Source: UBA1757 sp963617485 (lineage in GTDB: Bacteria; Bacteroidota; Bacteroidia; Bacteroidales; UBA1402). From it: a DNA stretch of 26,643 nucleotides. The stretch is taken from positions 1-26,643 of the forward strand of contig CAVEPA010000016.1 of assembly GCA_963617485.1 (NCBI GenBank), given 5' to 3'. Below the pieces are notes generated by a model. It did not search any database. It saw only the letters and a list, made by a program, of their open reading frames with translations, and had not been told where the DNA came from. A program made the translations under genes and the position numbers. Shown here piece by piece: positions 1 to 7,069 of this stretch. The stretch's first letter is position 1. The number at the start of each line of letters is the position of its first letter.

Positions 1-1286
1 TCGGCATCCGTTATCTCGTTGTAGGTCTTGTAGGTCGGGTAACCTCCCGCGTCGGAAGGCCGGTCGATAATGCCGGCAGCCACACCGGCCACACTACCCC
101 GTTTGGTAGCCGTGCCGGTACGCACTTCCTCGATGATGCGGGCATCCACCGCGTCGCGCGGGAAAGCGCCCGCACCTGCCAGCACGCTGTTATAAGCATC
201 CTGGGCCGTCTGGGTGGTCACCGGGTCTGGCACTTCAAAAGGCCCGGAAGCCAGCAGTTTCGATTTGGCAACACCCTTTTTGGTGTACTCATCGGTGTGC
301 AGGCCGTTGAAGTTGTTCTTGGTGAAACCGGTATTGCCCACCATCACGTTGCCCGACATCCACCACTGCGGAATCTGGGTGGTTTTCTGCCCTCCGTTGA
401 AGGATGCACCCACAAAGTACGAAGTTTTAGTGGAAGGATAGGCAGGACCGGGCTTGTAGTAGTTGTTCACAAAGTTGACCCGGTGGGTCTTGCCTTCGAG
501 CATATCGCCGCCATAGCAAGCCGTGGCACCGCCCCAGTTGTAGTTGACATTGTTCACATAGTCTATCAGCACGTTGATATCGTTGCTGCGAGCACCGTTA
601 AAACGGGGAGCGCGGCTCTTATTGTGTGCCAAGAGATTGTGATGATAGGTAGCCGTCTGACCGCCCCATTGCGTGCCGAAACCGCGGCTGCCTTTGCCAT
701 GGCCGGCATCGTAGAGACCCTCGTGCACCAAGCACCATTGCACCGTGGTGAGTGTGTTGTCGTAGATGGTCATGTTTTCTTCGCCCGACCAGCCGAAAGT
801 GCAATGGTCGATAATCCAGTTGCTGGCGTTTTCTATGCCGATGGAGCCTCCTTCGATAAAGCTGGTGCTGCCGTCTTCGTTCTCGTTCAGACCGATGCGC
901 ATACGCAAATGACGAATGACCATGTTCTGGCAACCGCCCAGGTTCACCTTGGCACCACGTATGCAGATACCGTCACCGGGAGCCGTCTGACCGGCGATGG
1001 TCGTACCGGCCTTGCGTGAACAGCGCAGCGGCGATTCCAGTTGGATAACGCCCGACACACGGAACACCACCGTGATGGGTTCGTTGGCGTATTGCGACAA
1101 AGCCCAGCGCAGACTGCCCGTGCCGGAGTCGTCAAGATTGGTTACTTCCACCACCCGGCCGCCACGTCCGCCGGTGGCCCATTTACCGTAACCCTCGGCC
1201 GTTGGGAAGGCTGGTACGGCAGCACGCGCTGCTGTGCCCAAGCACAGCAGCGCGGCCAAAATCAACAGCAACTTGATTCTATTCAT
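1..1286 (-). CDS. Secreted pectate lyase, polysaccharide lyase family 1 (3' end cut by window)
   Basis: The reading frame starts at the ATG at 1286 and stays open to base 1, giving about 428 residues with no stop, so the C-terminus is missing. Residues 1-22 form a signal peptide (Lys/Arg start, Leu/Ala-rich core, cleavage after AARA). The mature protein opens with AFPTAEGYG and TGGRGG, followed by VTNLDDSGTGSLR, the N-terminal signature of Bacteroidetes pectate lyases. Parallel beta-helix repeats follow, including IRHLRMRIG and IIDHCTFGWS. The family cleaves polygalacturonate by beta-elimination using calcium; here it would act in the periplasm or at the cell surface. The fragment ends in a Gly-Tyr-Pro-rich stretch after which such proteins often carry a short calcium-binding tail (inference). 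It starts 13 bases after nfnB, so cotranscription is possible although the functions differ. Family call firm; substrate not determined. Confidence 0.88.
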   Translation of the reverse strand, partial: MNRIKLLLILAALLCLGTAARAAVPAFPTAEGYGKWATGGRGGRVVEVTNLDDSGTGSLRWALSQYANEPITVVFRVSGVIQLESPLRCSRKAGTTIAGQTAPGDGICIRGAKVNLGGCQNMVIRHLRMRIGLNENEDGSTSFIEGGSIGIENASNWIIDHCTFGWSGEENMTIYDNTLTTVQWCLVHEGLYDAGHGKGSRGFGTQWGGQTATYHHNLLAHNKSRAPRFNGARSNDINVLIDYVNNVNYNWGGATACYGGDMLEGKTHRVNFVNNYYKPGPAYPSTKTSYFVGASFNGGQKTTQIPQWWMSGNVMVGNTGFTKNNFNGLHTDEYTKKGVAKSKLLASGPFEVPDPVTTQTAQDAYNSVLAGAGAFPRDAVDARIIEEVRTGTATKRGSVAGVAAGIIDRPSDAGGYPTYKTYNEITDA

Positions 1287-1299
1287 ATCGTAAAAGCAA

Positions 1300-2766
1300 T
1301 CAACTTAGTTGTTCGTGCATAGCAGCAGCGGCACGTCGGCCGTCACCCATGGCCAAAATCACGGTAGCACCGCCGCGCACAATATCACCGCCGGCAAAGA
1401 TGGTCGGAATGGACGAACGCATATTGTCGTCCACCACGATGGTGCCCTTGCGCGAAATTTCCAGGCCCTCCACCGACGAAGGAATCAGCGGGTTGGGCGA
1501 AACACCCACGCTCACAATCACCAAATCCACGTCAATCAGTTCCTCGGCTCCGGGAACAGGCACAGGCTTGCGGCGGCCCGAAGCATCGGGTTCACCCAGC
1601 TCCATCTTCTGCAGACGCATCTGCGTAACGAAACCTTTCTCATCGCCCAAATATTCAATAGGATTGTGCAAGGTCATGAATTCCACACCCTCTTCCTTAG
1701 CATGCTTCACTTCCTCCAAACGGGCCGGCATTTCCTCTTCGCTACGACGATAGACAATCATGGCACGTTCCGCACCCAGACGTTTGGCCGTACGCACCGA
1801 GTCCATGGCCGTATTGCCACCGCCGATAACAGCCACCTTCTTGCCGAAAGGCACAGGCGTATCGCTCTCGGGATTGGAAGCGTCCATCAAGTTGACACGG
1901 GTCAAGTATTCGTTCGACGAAAGGATGTTCAGCAAGTTCTCGCCGGGGATATTCATAAAGTTAGGCAGACCTGCACCCGAAGCCACGAAAATACCGTCGA
2001 AGCCTTCGGCCTTGAGGTCGTCCATAGTCAAGGTCTTGCCGATGATAACGTCTTTGTGGAAGGTGACACCCATCTTGCGAAGGTTATCTATCTCCACGTC
2101 CACAATGGCATTGGGCAGACGGAACTCGGGAATACCGTATTTAAGCACACCGCCAATTTCGTGCAAGGCTTCGTACACGGTAACGTCGTAGCCGTACTTG
2201 GCCATATCGCCGGCAAAAGACAAACCCGAAGGGCCAGAACCCACCACAGCCACTTTCTTGCCGTTCTTGGGTGCCATTTCGGGCAAAGAAATCTGACCGC
2301 TTTCGCGCTCATAATCGGCAGCGAAACGTTCCAGATAGCCGATGGCCACTGCGGGCTTGCCCAGCTTTTGGGTATAGAAGCACTTGGATTCGCATTGTTT
2401 TTCCTGCGGACATACACGGCCGCAAACAGCCGGCAGCGCACTGGTCTGTTTCAGAACCTTGGCAGCCTCCAGAAACTCACCGCGCTCGATGTTCTTGATA
2501 AAGCTGGGGATGCTGATTTCCACCGGGCAACCCGTCATACAGGTAGGATTGGCACAGTCGAGACAACGCTTGGCCTCCTGCATGGCCTGTTCTTTGGTCA
2601 GGCCCTGATTCACTTCTTCACGGTTGTGGCTACGATAATCGGCAGCCAGTTCGTTCATGGCCACACGCGGCATATCGGTGCGGTCTTTGGCCTTCATGCT
2701 CTTGCGCAGCGCCTCGCGCCATGCTTCCTGACGGGCAGCTGCTATCTTTTCTTCTTTCGTCATCAT
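1300..2766 (-). CDS. nfnB: NfnB-type NADPH-dependent flavoprotein (glutamate synthase small-subunit-like)
   Basis: This is a 488-residue soluble iron-sulfur flavoprotein. Two cysteine groups near the N-terminus (C68, C71, C76, C80 and C115, C119, C125, C129) match the two [4Fe-4S] sites of the GltD/NfnB family. A first FAD-binding fold starts at VAVVGSGPSG (172-181) and a second nucleotide fold at VAVIGGGNTA (311-320). The final region has the ATVILAMGDGRRAA-type FAD contact. No large glutamate synthase subunit is nearby. Instead the partner upstream is an NfnA-like FAD/[2Fe-2S] protein, which points to NADH-dependent ferredoxin:NADP+ oxidoreductase or the related sulfide dehydrogenase SudAB rather than true glutamate synthase. 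The start ATG overlaps the upstream stop by one base (TAATG), so translation is probably coupled; a second ATG immediately follows. Reaction in this organism is inferred. Confidence 0.9.
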   Translation of the reverse strand: MMTKEEKIAAARQEAWREALRKSMKAKDRTDMPRVAMNELAADYRSHNREEVNQGLTKEQAMQEAKRCLDCANPTCMTGCPVEISIPSFIKNIERGEFLEAAKVLKQTSALPAVCGRVCPQEKQCESKCFYTQKLGKPAVAIGYLERFAADYERESGQISLPEMAPKNGKKVAVVGSGPSGLSFAGDMAKYGYDVTVYEALHEIGGVLKYGIPEFRLPNAIVDVEIDNLRKMGVTFHKDVIIGKTLTMDDLKAEGFDGIFVASGAGLPNFMNIPGENLLNILSSNEYLTRVNLMDASNPESDTPVPFGKKVAVIGGGNTAMDSVRTAKRLGAERAMIVYRRSEEEMPARLEEVKHAKEEGVEFMTLHNPIEYLGDEKGFVTQMRLQKMELGEPDASGRRKPVPVPGAEELIDVDLVIVSVGVSPNPLIPSSVEGLEISRKGTIVVDDNMRSSIPTIFAGGDIVRGGATVILAMGDGRRAAAAMHEQLS

Positions 2767-3581
2767 TATCCCAGTTTTTTCATTTCTTCTTTTTCGTATT
2801 CCTTGTAAGTGCCCATGCGTCGCATCATGCCGTCCCAGTCAACCTGATGGGCATCGAATTCGGGACCGTCCACGCAGACAAACTTGGTCTGGCCGCCTAC
2901 GCTTACGCGACAACCGCCGCACATACCCGTACCGTCCACCATGATGGTGTTGAGCGATACCACCGTAGGAATTTCGTATTTCTTGGTAAGCAGCGAGCAG
3001 AACTTCATCATGACGGCGGGGCCGATAGCCACGCAGAGGTCTACCTTTTCACGCAAGATGACAGATTCTATACCGTTGGTAACCAAACCCTTCTCGCCAT
3101 ACGAGCCATCGTCGGTCATAACGATTACTTCGTCGGAATATTTTCTGATTTCGTCTTCGAGGATAATGAGGTCTTTGTTACGGGCGGCCATCACGGTGAT
3201 AACGCGGTTGCCGGCAGCCTTCATGGCCTGCACGATAGGAAGCAGCGGAGCCATGCCCACACCACCGCCGGCGCAGACCACCGTTCCGAACTTGTCTATA
3301 TGGGTAGCCTTACCCAGCGGGCCTACGATGTCGGCAATTTCGTCGCCCACCTGCATGCGGCAAAGTTTATTGGTGCTGAGTCCGACCTTTTGTACCACCA
3401 AAGTGATGGTGCCTTTTTCGGTATCAGCCTGTGATATGGTGAGCGGAATACGTTCGCCCTTCTCGTCAACCCTTACGATAACAAAATGTCCGGCTTTGCG
3501 CGCGCGGGCAATCAACGGAGCCTCCACCTCTATCTGGGTAACCAGTTGGGAGAACTCCTTCTTACTGACAATCTTGTTCAT
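2766..3581 (-). CDS. nfnA: NfnA-type FAD/NAD-binding subunit with [2Fe-2S] cluster
   Basis: This 271-residue protein belongs to the dihydroorotate dehydrogenase electron-transfer subunit / sulfide dehydrogenase beta family. A beta-barrel FAD domain (about 1-95) contains IPLTIS, the flavin-binding segment. A NAD-binding domain follows with CAGGGVGMAPLLPI (103-116). The C-terminal cluster region has D216, C221, C224 and C236. One Asp plus three Cys is the ligand set described for the [2Fe-2S] cluster of NfnA, whereas PyrK uses four Cys, so this favours NfnA over PyrK; no pyrD is adjacent. Together with NfnB it should form a heterodimer that bifurcates electrons among NADH, NADPH and ferredoxin (family knowledge; direction here is inferred). 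It is the first gene of the nfnA-nfnB-pectate lyase run. Confidence 0.88.
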   Translation of the reverse strand: MNKIVSKKEFSQLVTQIEVEAPLIARARKAGHFVIVRVDEKGERIPLTISQADTEKGTITLVVQKVGLSTNKLCRMQVGDEIADIVGPLGKATHIDKFGTVVCAGGGVGMAPLLPIVQAMKAAGNRVITVMAARNKDLIILEDEIRKYSDEVIVMTDDGSYGEKGLVTNGIESVILREKVDLCVAIGPAVMMKFCSLLTKKYEIPTVVSLNTIMVDGTGMCGGCRVSVGGQTKFVCVDGPEFDAHQVDWDGMMRRMGTYKEYEKEEMKKLG

Positions 3582-3749
3582 TAGCTATTATTTTTAAAGC
3601 TGTTATGTTTCGTATATTTTTCAAGCCTCAGCGCCAAAAATAGCGCATAATTATTCATTACTTAGGGCTTTTTCATTTCAAGGCGCAAAATTAGGAAAAA
3701 TATTCCGAAAAAAAGAGCTAGCTTTACGGCGAATTTACAAAATAAACAA
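3582..3749. promoter_or_regulatory. Divergent intergenic region between nfnA and the HAD phosphatase, with -7-like boxes
   Basis: This 168-base AT-rich gap must hold both promoters. On the minus strand, TAATTTTG (3693 down to 3686) and TATTTTTG (3642 down to 3635) both match the Bacteroidetes -7 consensus TAnnTTTG. The first is followed by CGCC, as at other promoters in this window. No clear -33 TTTG sits 19 bases upstream of either. On the plus strand TAGCTTTA (3719-3726) is a one-mismatch -7 candidate for the phosphatase. Assignments are motif-based only. Confidence 0.4.
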
Positions 3750-4430
3750 ATGTCTGATTTCAAAGCAGTTATTTTCGACTTAGACGGTACACTCATCAAT
3801 TCCATACCCGATATTGCCAACGCCTGTAACGCCGCCATGGCCGCACGCCAACATCCTTTGCATACTTATGAAGAATATAAGCAATTGGTAGGCAAAGGTT
3901 TACGCGATTTATGCCGCCGAGCACTACCCTCCGATATGCAAAATGAAGACGAAATTGAAGCCTGCCTAGCCCTGCTCATGAAATATTATCTGGCCCATCC
4001 CTGCGACCACACACAAGTGTATCCGGGCATGGAAGAAGTGCTGGCCGCGCTGCGCGCCGCCGGCCTCAAAATGGCAGTGCTGTCCAACAAAGCCGATGTG
4101 TTGAGTCGCCTCATCATCGAGCGGTTAGGGCTGAACCCCTACTTCGACATGGTAAGCGGACTGCGCGAGGGTTTTCCCCGCAAACCTGCGCCCGACAGCG
4201 GACTTTGGATGCTCTCCGAACTGGAAAAAACAGCGGGCCGCGCCATCGCAGCCAGTGAAGTACTCTACATCGGCGACAGCGGCGTTGATATGCAGACGGC
4301 CCACAATTGCGGCTTCTACGCACTGGGCGTGAGCTGGGGTTTCCGCAGCGAAGAAGAGCTCAGAAACAACGACGCTGCACAGGTGATCCACCAGTGCAGC
4401 GACATTTTAAAAATAGCAGGAATCCGGTAA
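3750..4430 (+). CDS. gph: HAD-superfamily phosphatase, phosphoglycolate phosphatase-like
   Basis: This 226-residue protein has all four HAD motifs: FDLDGT with nucleophile D10 and acid/base D12, VLSNK with S112, a conserved K145 in RKPAPDS, and the magnesium-binding GDSGVD (D176, D180). A helical cap lies between motifs I and II (about residues 17-85), which is the subclass I layout of Gph/PGMB-type enzymes. The likely reaction is hydrolysis of small phosphate esters such as 2-phosphoglycolate, in the cytoplasm; HAD phosphatases of this size are promiscuous, so the substrate is uncertain. It is monocistronic, divergent from nfnA, and ends 18 bases before the convergent SPFH gene. The start follows an A-rich leader (AATAAACAA) typical of Bacteroidetes initiation regions. 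Confidence 0.85.
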   Translation: MSDFKAVIFDLDGTLINSIPDIANACNAAMAARQHPLHTYEEYKQLVGKGLRDLCRRALPSDMQNEDEIEACLALLMKYYLAHPCDHTQVYPGMEEVLAALRAAGLKMAVLSNKADVLSRLIIERLGLNPYFDMVSGLREGFPRKPAPDSGLWMLSELEKTAGRAIAASEVLYIGDSGVDMQTAHNCGFYALGVSWGFRSEEELRNNDAAQVIHQCSDILKIAGIR

Positions 4431-4448
4431 ACCGTATCCGACAAAACC

Positions 4449-5255
4449 CTATTTTGTTGTCATATTGAGCAAGGGTACAGCATCGCCCATCATATATTGG
4501 GGCAGTTTGCCGTCCCACTTCTGTACCATTTCGTAATTGATCAGGTTGGGATTCTTGGCAAGCGCGTCGGCACGAACCTTGATAGCCTTGGCATCGGCCT
4601 CGGCGGCAATCACCTTCTGATTAGACTCTTCCTGAATACGGATGGTGTTGTTCTTGGCCTTCAAAGCCTCCTGTTCGGCCACCTGCTTGGCCACGATAGC
4701 CTGTTCAAAAGCATCGTCGTAGTCGATATTGACAATCTGCAGGGCAATGTTGCGGAAATACTTCTGGGAAAGCTGCTCGGACAGACGTTTTTCCACCTGC
4801 CCGCGCACATTGTCACGGTTTTCCACTATCTCGGAAGCATTGAAAGTACCGATAACATCCTTCACTACGCCATAGACAACAGGCGTGATAATCTTCTCCT
4901 GGAAACTGAGGCCGACTTCGGTATAGAGGGCGGGCACATTGTCCGGAATGACATCAAAGTTGAGCACATATTGTATTTCGGCACTCTGGATGTCTTTGGT
5001 ATAGGCACCGGTCTTCTCCTCTATCTTGTAAGTCTGGATAGACACCTTGTTCACTTGCTGGATATAAGGTATCTTAAAGTGCAAGCCGGAACCGATGGCT
5101 TCGGGGCTGATTTTACCAAAGGTCGAAAGAACACCTCTTTCGGTAGACGAAACGGTGTAGAAACAAGTACCCGCCGTAAAAGCGACAAAAGCTATCAGAA
5201 TGGCGTAAATAACAATTCTTCCGGCTTTCTGAGATGGGGTCGAAGCAGTTTTCAT
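4449..5255 (-). CDS. SPFH/prohibitin-family membrane protein
   Basis: This 268-residue protein has a short N-terminal cytoplasmic tail, one transmembrane helix (about 13-32), an SPFH (band 7) domain (about 33-195, opening with STERGVLSTFGKIS), and an Ala/Glu/Lys-rich coiled coil (about 185-235, with EQEALKAKNN and AAEADAKAIKVRA). This is the prohibitin layout rather than the longer flotillin one. Such proteins form ring scaffolds in the inner membrane and often control membrane proteases such as FtsH (family knowledge). The gene starts 11 bases after the sugar isomerase stop, so the two are likely cotranscribed, though no functional link is known to me. There is no HflK partner here, which argues against an HflKC pair. 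The 3' end meets the HAD phosphatase gene tail to tail. Confidence 0.88.
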   Translation of the reverse strand: MKTASTPSQKAGRIVIYAILIAFVAFTAGTCFYTVSSTERGVLSTFGKISPEAIGSGLHFKIPYIQQVNKVSIQTYKIEEKTGAYTKDIQSAEIQYVLNFDVIPDNVPALYTEVGLSFQEKIITPVVYGVVKDVIGTFNASEIVENRDNVRGQVEKRLSEQLSQKYFRNIALQIVNIDYDDAFEQAIVAKQVAEQEALKAKNNTIRIQEESNQKVIAAEADAKAIKVRADALAKNPNLINYEMVQKWDGKLPQYMMGDAVPLLNMTTK

Positions 5256-5266
5256 AGATTTATTCG

Positions 5267-6697
5267 TTATTCATGAGTATAAAGTTCCCAGCCAAGATAG
5301 TTCTCTACGGCATCGCGGACGATATCAACGACATCGCTGCGGACCAAGGCCACATGATGTTCGAAACCGTTGTGGCAGATGTACTTCATAAGTTTCTGAA
5401 GATTGTTCACCTTGGTGACGGCAATACAACCATCCATACCGTAGGGGTCGTCGGTCAGTTCGCCCTTGCCCAGATAAGCCTTGATGATGCCCTTGGGATC
5501 GTCGGTAGAGATGCGGAAGAAGCTGAAGTCGCCCGCAGCCACCTTGGCATAGACGGCACCGAAAGTGTTGATTTTGCCCAAAGTGCGGCCGAGAACGCCC
5601 AGGGGTCCGAGTTTCAGATTGTCGTGTCCGATAAAGCCCTTGGCAAAGTTGCCGCAGTGCGTGCAAACGCATTTGTTGCGGTCGTCGGCGAAGTTGTTGT
5701 TCCAATCGGCCAGGGCCGCCGGCTTGCCGGCGGCAAGGCTTAGGGCATACATGGAAACTGCACCGGCCAGGTCGGTCTCGCAGGCTGCCGGCAGCAACTT
5801 GTCGGAAAGCATAGACATGGTGACACAAGCGGCACAACCATAGTTCTGCTCCAAACTGTCCCAGCACTGTATAGCCACAGCATCAATGCGTTCGCGTTCT
5901 ATCCAGTTTTCCACGGCAACGCCGAACTTCACCTGTATCTTCAATTTCTCGGCATAAGTCTCCGGCACCTTGGCGTAGGCCGATACAGCCGCAATTTTTT
6001 CGATATACTTGGGATCATCCTCGGAAATCTTTTCGGCGGCACAAAGTATCTCGCTCAAATCGACGGGGACAACGGTAATGCCGGAGCGTTGCAAGAGTTT
6101 TTCCGAAGCGCGGCAGGTGTTGAAGCCCAGCGGACGCGTACCAATCTGTCCAAGGCGGCAATGACGCAAACCATTGACTACGCGGCAAATGGCGGCGAAC
6201 TTCTCAATATCCTGCTTCACCATCGGGCTGTAAATATCGTAGGTATGGAGCGTTGTGTCGGAGAAGGGAATGCCGTATTGATAGAGGTTGTTGCAAACGG
6301 AGATTTTTCCGCAGAAAGCGTCGCGGCGGCTGTCAAGGTCCACCTTGTCGTTATAGTCGTCGTAAGCCTGCACCATAACCGGCACATTAAGGTTGGCCTC
6401 GTTGATGGCGTTGATGATACCGATTTCGAACCCGAAGTTGGGCAGACACACGAGGATACCGTCAATCTTTTCGCGGTTCTGCTTGAATTGTTCAGCCACC
6501 AGCAAACCGTCTTCGAGGGTTTCGATAGAGCTGCTGCCCGTGACGGTAGCGTTTTCCGGAAGAATGACATACTCATAGCCACATTCGTCCATGATACGCA
6601 GAATTTCCTTGCGTACGTCTTTGGCCAACTCGCTATTGAAATAGGCGCGGGTACCGATGATGATACCGAAGCACTGCTTTTTTGTTACTTTGTTCAT
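5267..6697 (-). CDS. L-fucose/L-arabinose isomerase-family protein
   Basis: This is a 476-residue cytoplasmic protein of the FucI/AraA C-terminal domain superfamily (COG2407-like). The N-terminal Rossmann-like halves (about 8-200) lead to a core with IQCWDSLEQNYGC and then ACETDLAGAVSMYAL, where the Glu before Thr-Asp corresponds to a metal-binding Glu of FucI. An Asp in ALADWNNNF and a CTHCGNF segment are candidate further metal ligands. It is shorter than classical L-fucose isomerase (about 590 residues), so it belongs to a related aldose-ketose isomerase branch whose substrate cannot be read from sequence. GH95 fucosidase nearby makes a deoxy-sugar or pentose plausible but is not proof. 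It leads a two-gene unit with the SPFH gene and has its own -7 box about 26 bases upstream. Confidence 0.82.
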   Translation of the reverse strand: MNKVTKKQCFGIIIGTRAYFNSELAKDVRKEILRIMDECGYEYVILPENATVTGSSSIETLEDGLLVAEQFKQNREKIDGILVCLPNFGFEIGIINAINEANLNVPVMVQAYDDYNDKVDLDSRRDAFCGKISVCNNLYQYGIPFSDTTLHTYDIYSPMVKQDIEKFAAICRVVNGLRHCRLGQIGTRPLGFNTCRASEKLLQRSGITVVPVDLSEILCAAEKISEDDPKYIEKIAAVSAYAKVPETYAEKLKIQVKFGVAVENWIERERIDAVAIQCWDSLEQNYGCAACVTMSMLSDKLLPAACETDLAGAVSMYALSLAAGKPAALADWNNNFADDRNKCVCTHCGNFAKGFIGHDNLKLGPLGVLGRTLGKINTFGAVYAKVAAGDFSFFRISTDDPKGIIKAYLGKGELTDDPYGMDGCIAVTKVNNLQKLMKYICHNGFEHHVALVRSDVVDIVRDAVENYLGWELYTHE

Positions 6698-6722
6698 CTT
6701 GTTGTCTTGGGTTTAATTCTGG

Positions 6723-6730
6723 CAAATGTA
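6723..6730 (-). promoter_or_regulatory. Promoter -7 box of the isomerase-SPFH unit
   Basis: Read on the minus strand this is TACATTTG, a full match to TAnnTTTG. A TTG lies 20 bases upstream within GTTGTTTG. The predicted transcript start is around 6717, leaving a leader of about 20 nucleotides before the ATG at 6697. Confidence 0.6.
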
Positions 6731-6782
6731 TACAAGATTCTCTTTGCAAACAACACAAAATTCCAAGTGAGCCGCAAAAAAT

Positions 6783-6814
6783 AAAAAAGCCTCTTAATCG
6801 TTTGACTAAGAGAC
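6783..6814 (-). terminator. Intrinsic terminator of tRNA-Leu
   Basis: On the minus strand GTCTCTTA (6814-6807) pairs with TAAGAGGC (6796-6789) across a 10-base loop, with one G-U pair, and is followed by six T residues. It lies 7 bases past the tRNA 3' end. Confidence 0.8.
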
Positions 6815-6821
6815 TTTATCG

Positions 6822-6905
6822 TACCCAGAGCCGGGATCGAACCGGCATGGAAGTGAATCCACTGGTGTTTGAGACCAGCGCGTCTACCAATTCCGCCATC
6901 TGGGC
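6822..6905 (-). tRNA. tRNA-Leu, anticodon CAA
   Basis: The 84-nucleotide sequence folds as a class II tRNA. The acceptor is GCCCAGA with TCTGGGT (closing G1-U72 wobble), discriminator A. The D stem is GCG/CGC and the anticodon stem CTGGT/ACCAG with loop CTCAAAC, so the anticodon is CAA and reads UUG. A long variable arm has the stem TGGA/TCCA. The T stem is GCCGG/CCGGC with loop TTCGATC. CCA is not encoded and must be added after transcription. It is transcribed alone, between its own promoter and terminator. Confidence 0.97.
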
Positions 6906-6920
6906 ATTCGTTTGCGGCCG

Positions 6921-6951
6921 CAAAGGTATAACGAAAAATCAATCCGTCAAA
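6921..6951 (-). promoter_or_regulatory. Near-consensus promoter of tRNA-Leu
   Basis: On the minus strand TTTG (6951-6948), a 19-base spacer and TACCTTTG (6928-6921) match the Bacteroidetes housekeeping consensus exactly. The start would be near 6914, about nine bases before the mature tRNA 5' end. A 14-base perfect palindrome TTTGCGGCCGCAAA (6911-6924) overlaps the -7 box end and the start site. Confidence 0.8.
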
Positions 6952-7037
6952 CTTTTCAAAAAATATTTTCAATTTATTTAACCCCAAACCTATGCAAATA
7001 GCCGGATTGAGGCATTTCAGAGCGGCCAAAATTTCAC

Positions 7038-7045
7038 TACCTTTG
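7038..7045 (+). promoter_or_regulatory. Promoter -7 box of the MATE-GH95 unit
   Basis: TACCTTTG matches TAnnTTTG fully, followed by CAGC. The predicted start near 7052 lies 18 bases before the ATG at 7070. No clear -33 TTTG was found. This box supports the downstream ATG, since the upstream in-frame ATG at 6992 would lie before the promoter. Confidence 0.6.
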
Positions 7046-7069
7046 CAGCCCGAAAGACATATACAGACT

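Noticed and set aside
1300..2766. True glutamate synthase small subunit (GltD)
   Set aside because: No large GltB-type subunit is next to it, and the overlapping upstream gene is an NfnA/SudB-type subunit. The family is shared, so this remains a formal alternative.
1309..2808. A 499-codon plus-strand frame opposite nfnB
   Set aside because: Mirror of a gene with clear Fe-S and FAD motifs; the antisense product is low-complexity His-rich sequence.
4436..4460. Hairpin ACAAAA/TTTTGT between the HAD phosphatase and SPFH genes as a terminator
   Set aside because: The stem is only six AT-rich pairs, overlaps the SPFH stop codon and lacks a T tract beyond the stem.
6992..7069. Extended N-terminus for the MATE protein
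   Set aside because: The extra 26 residues cross the -7 box at 7038-7045 and do not resemble a MATE N-terminus.
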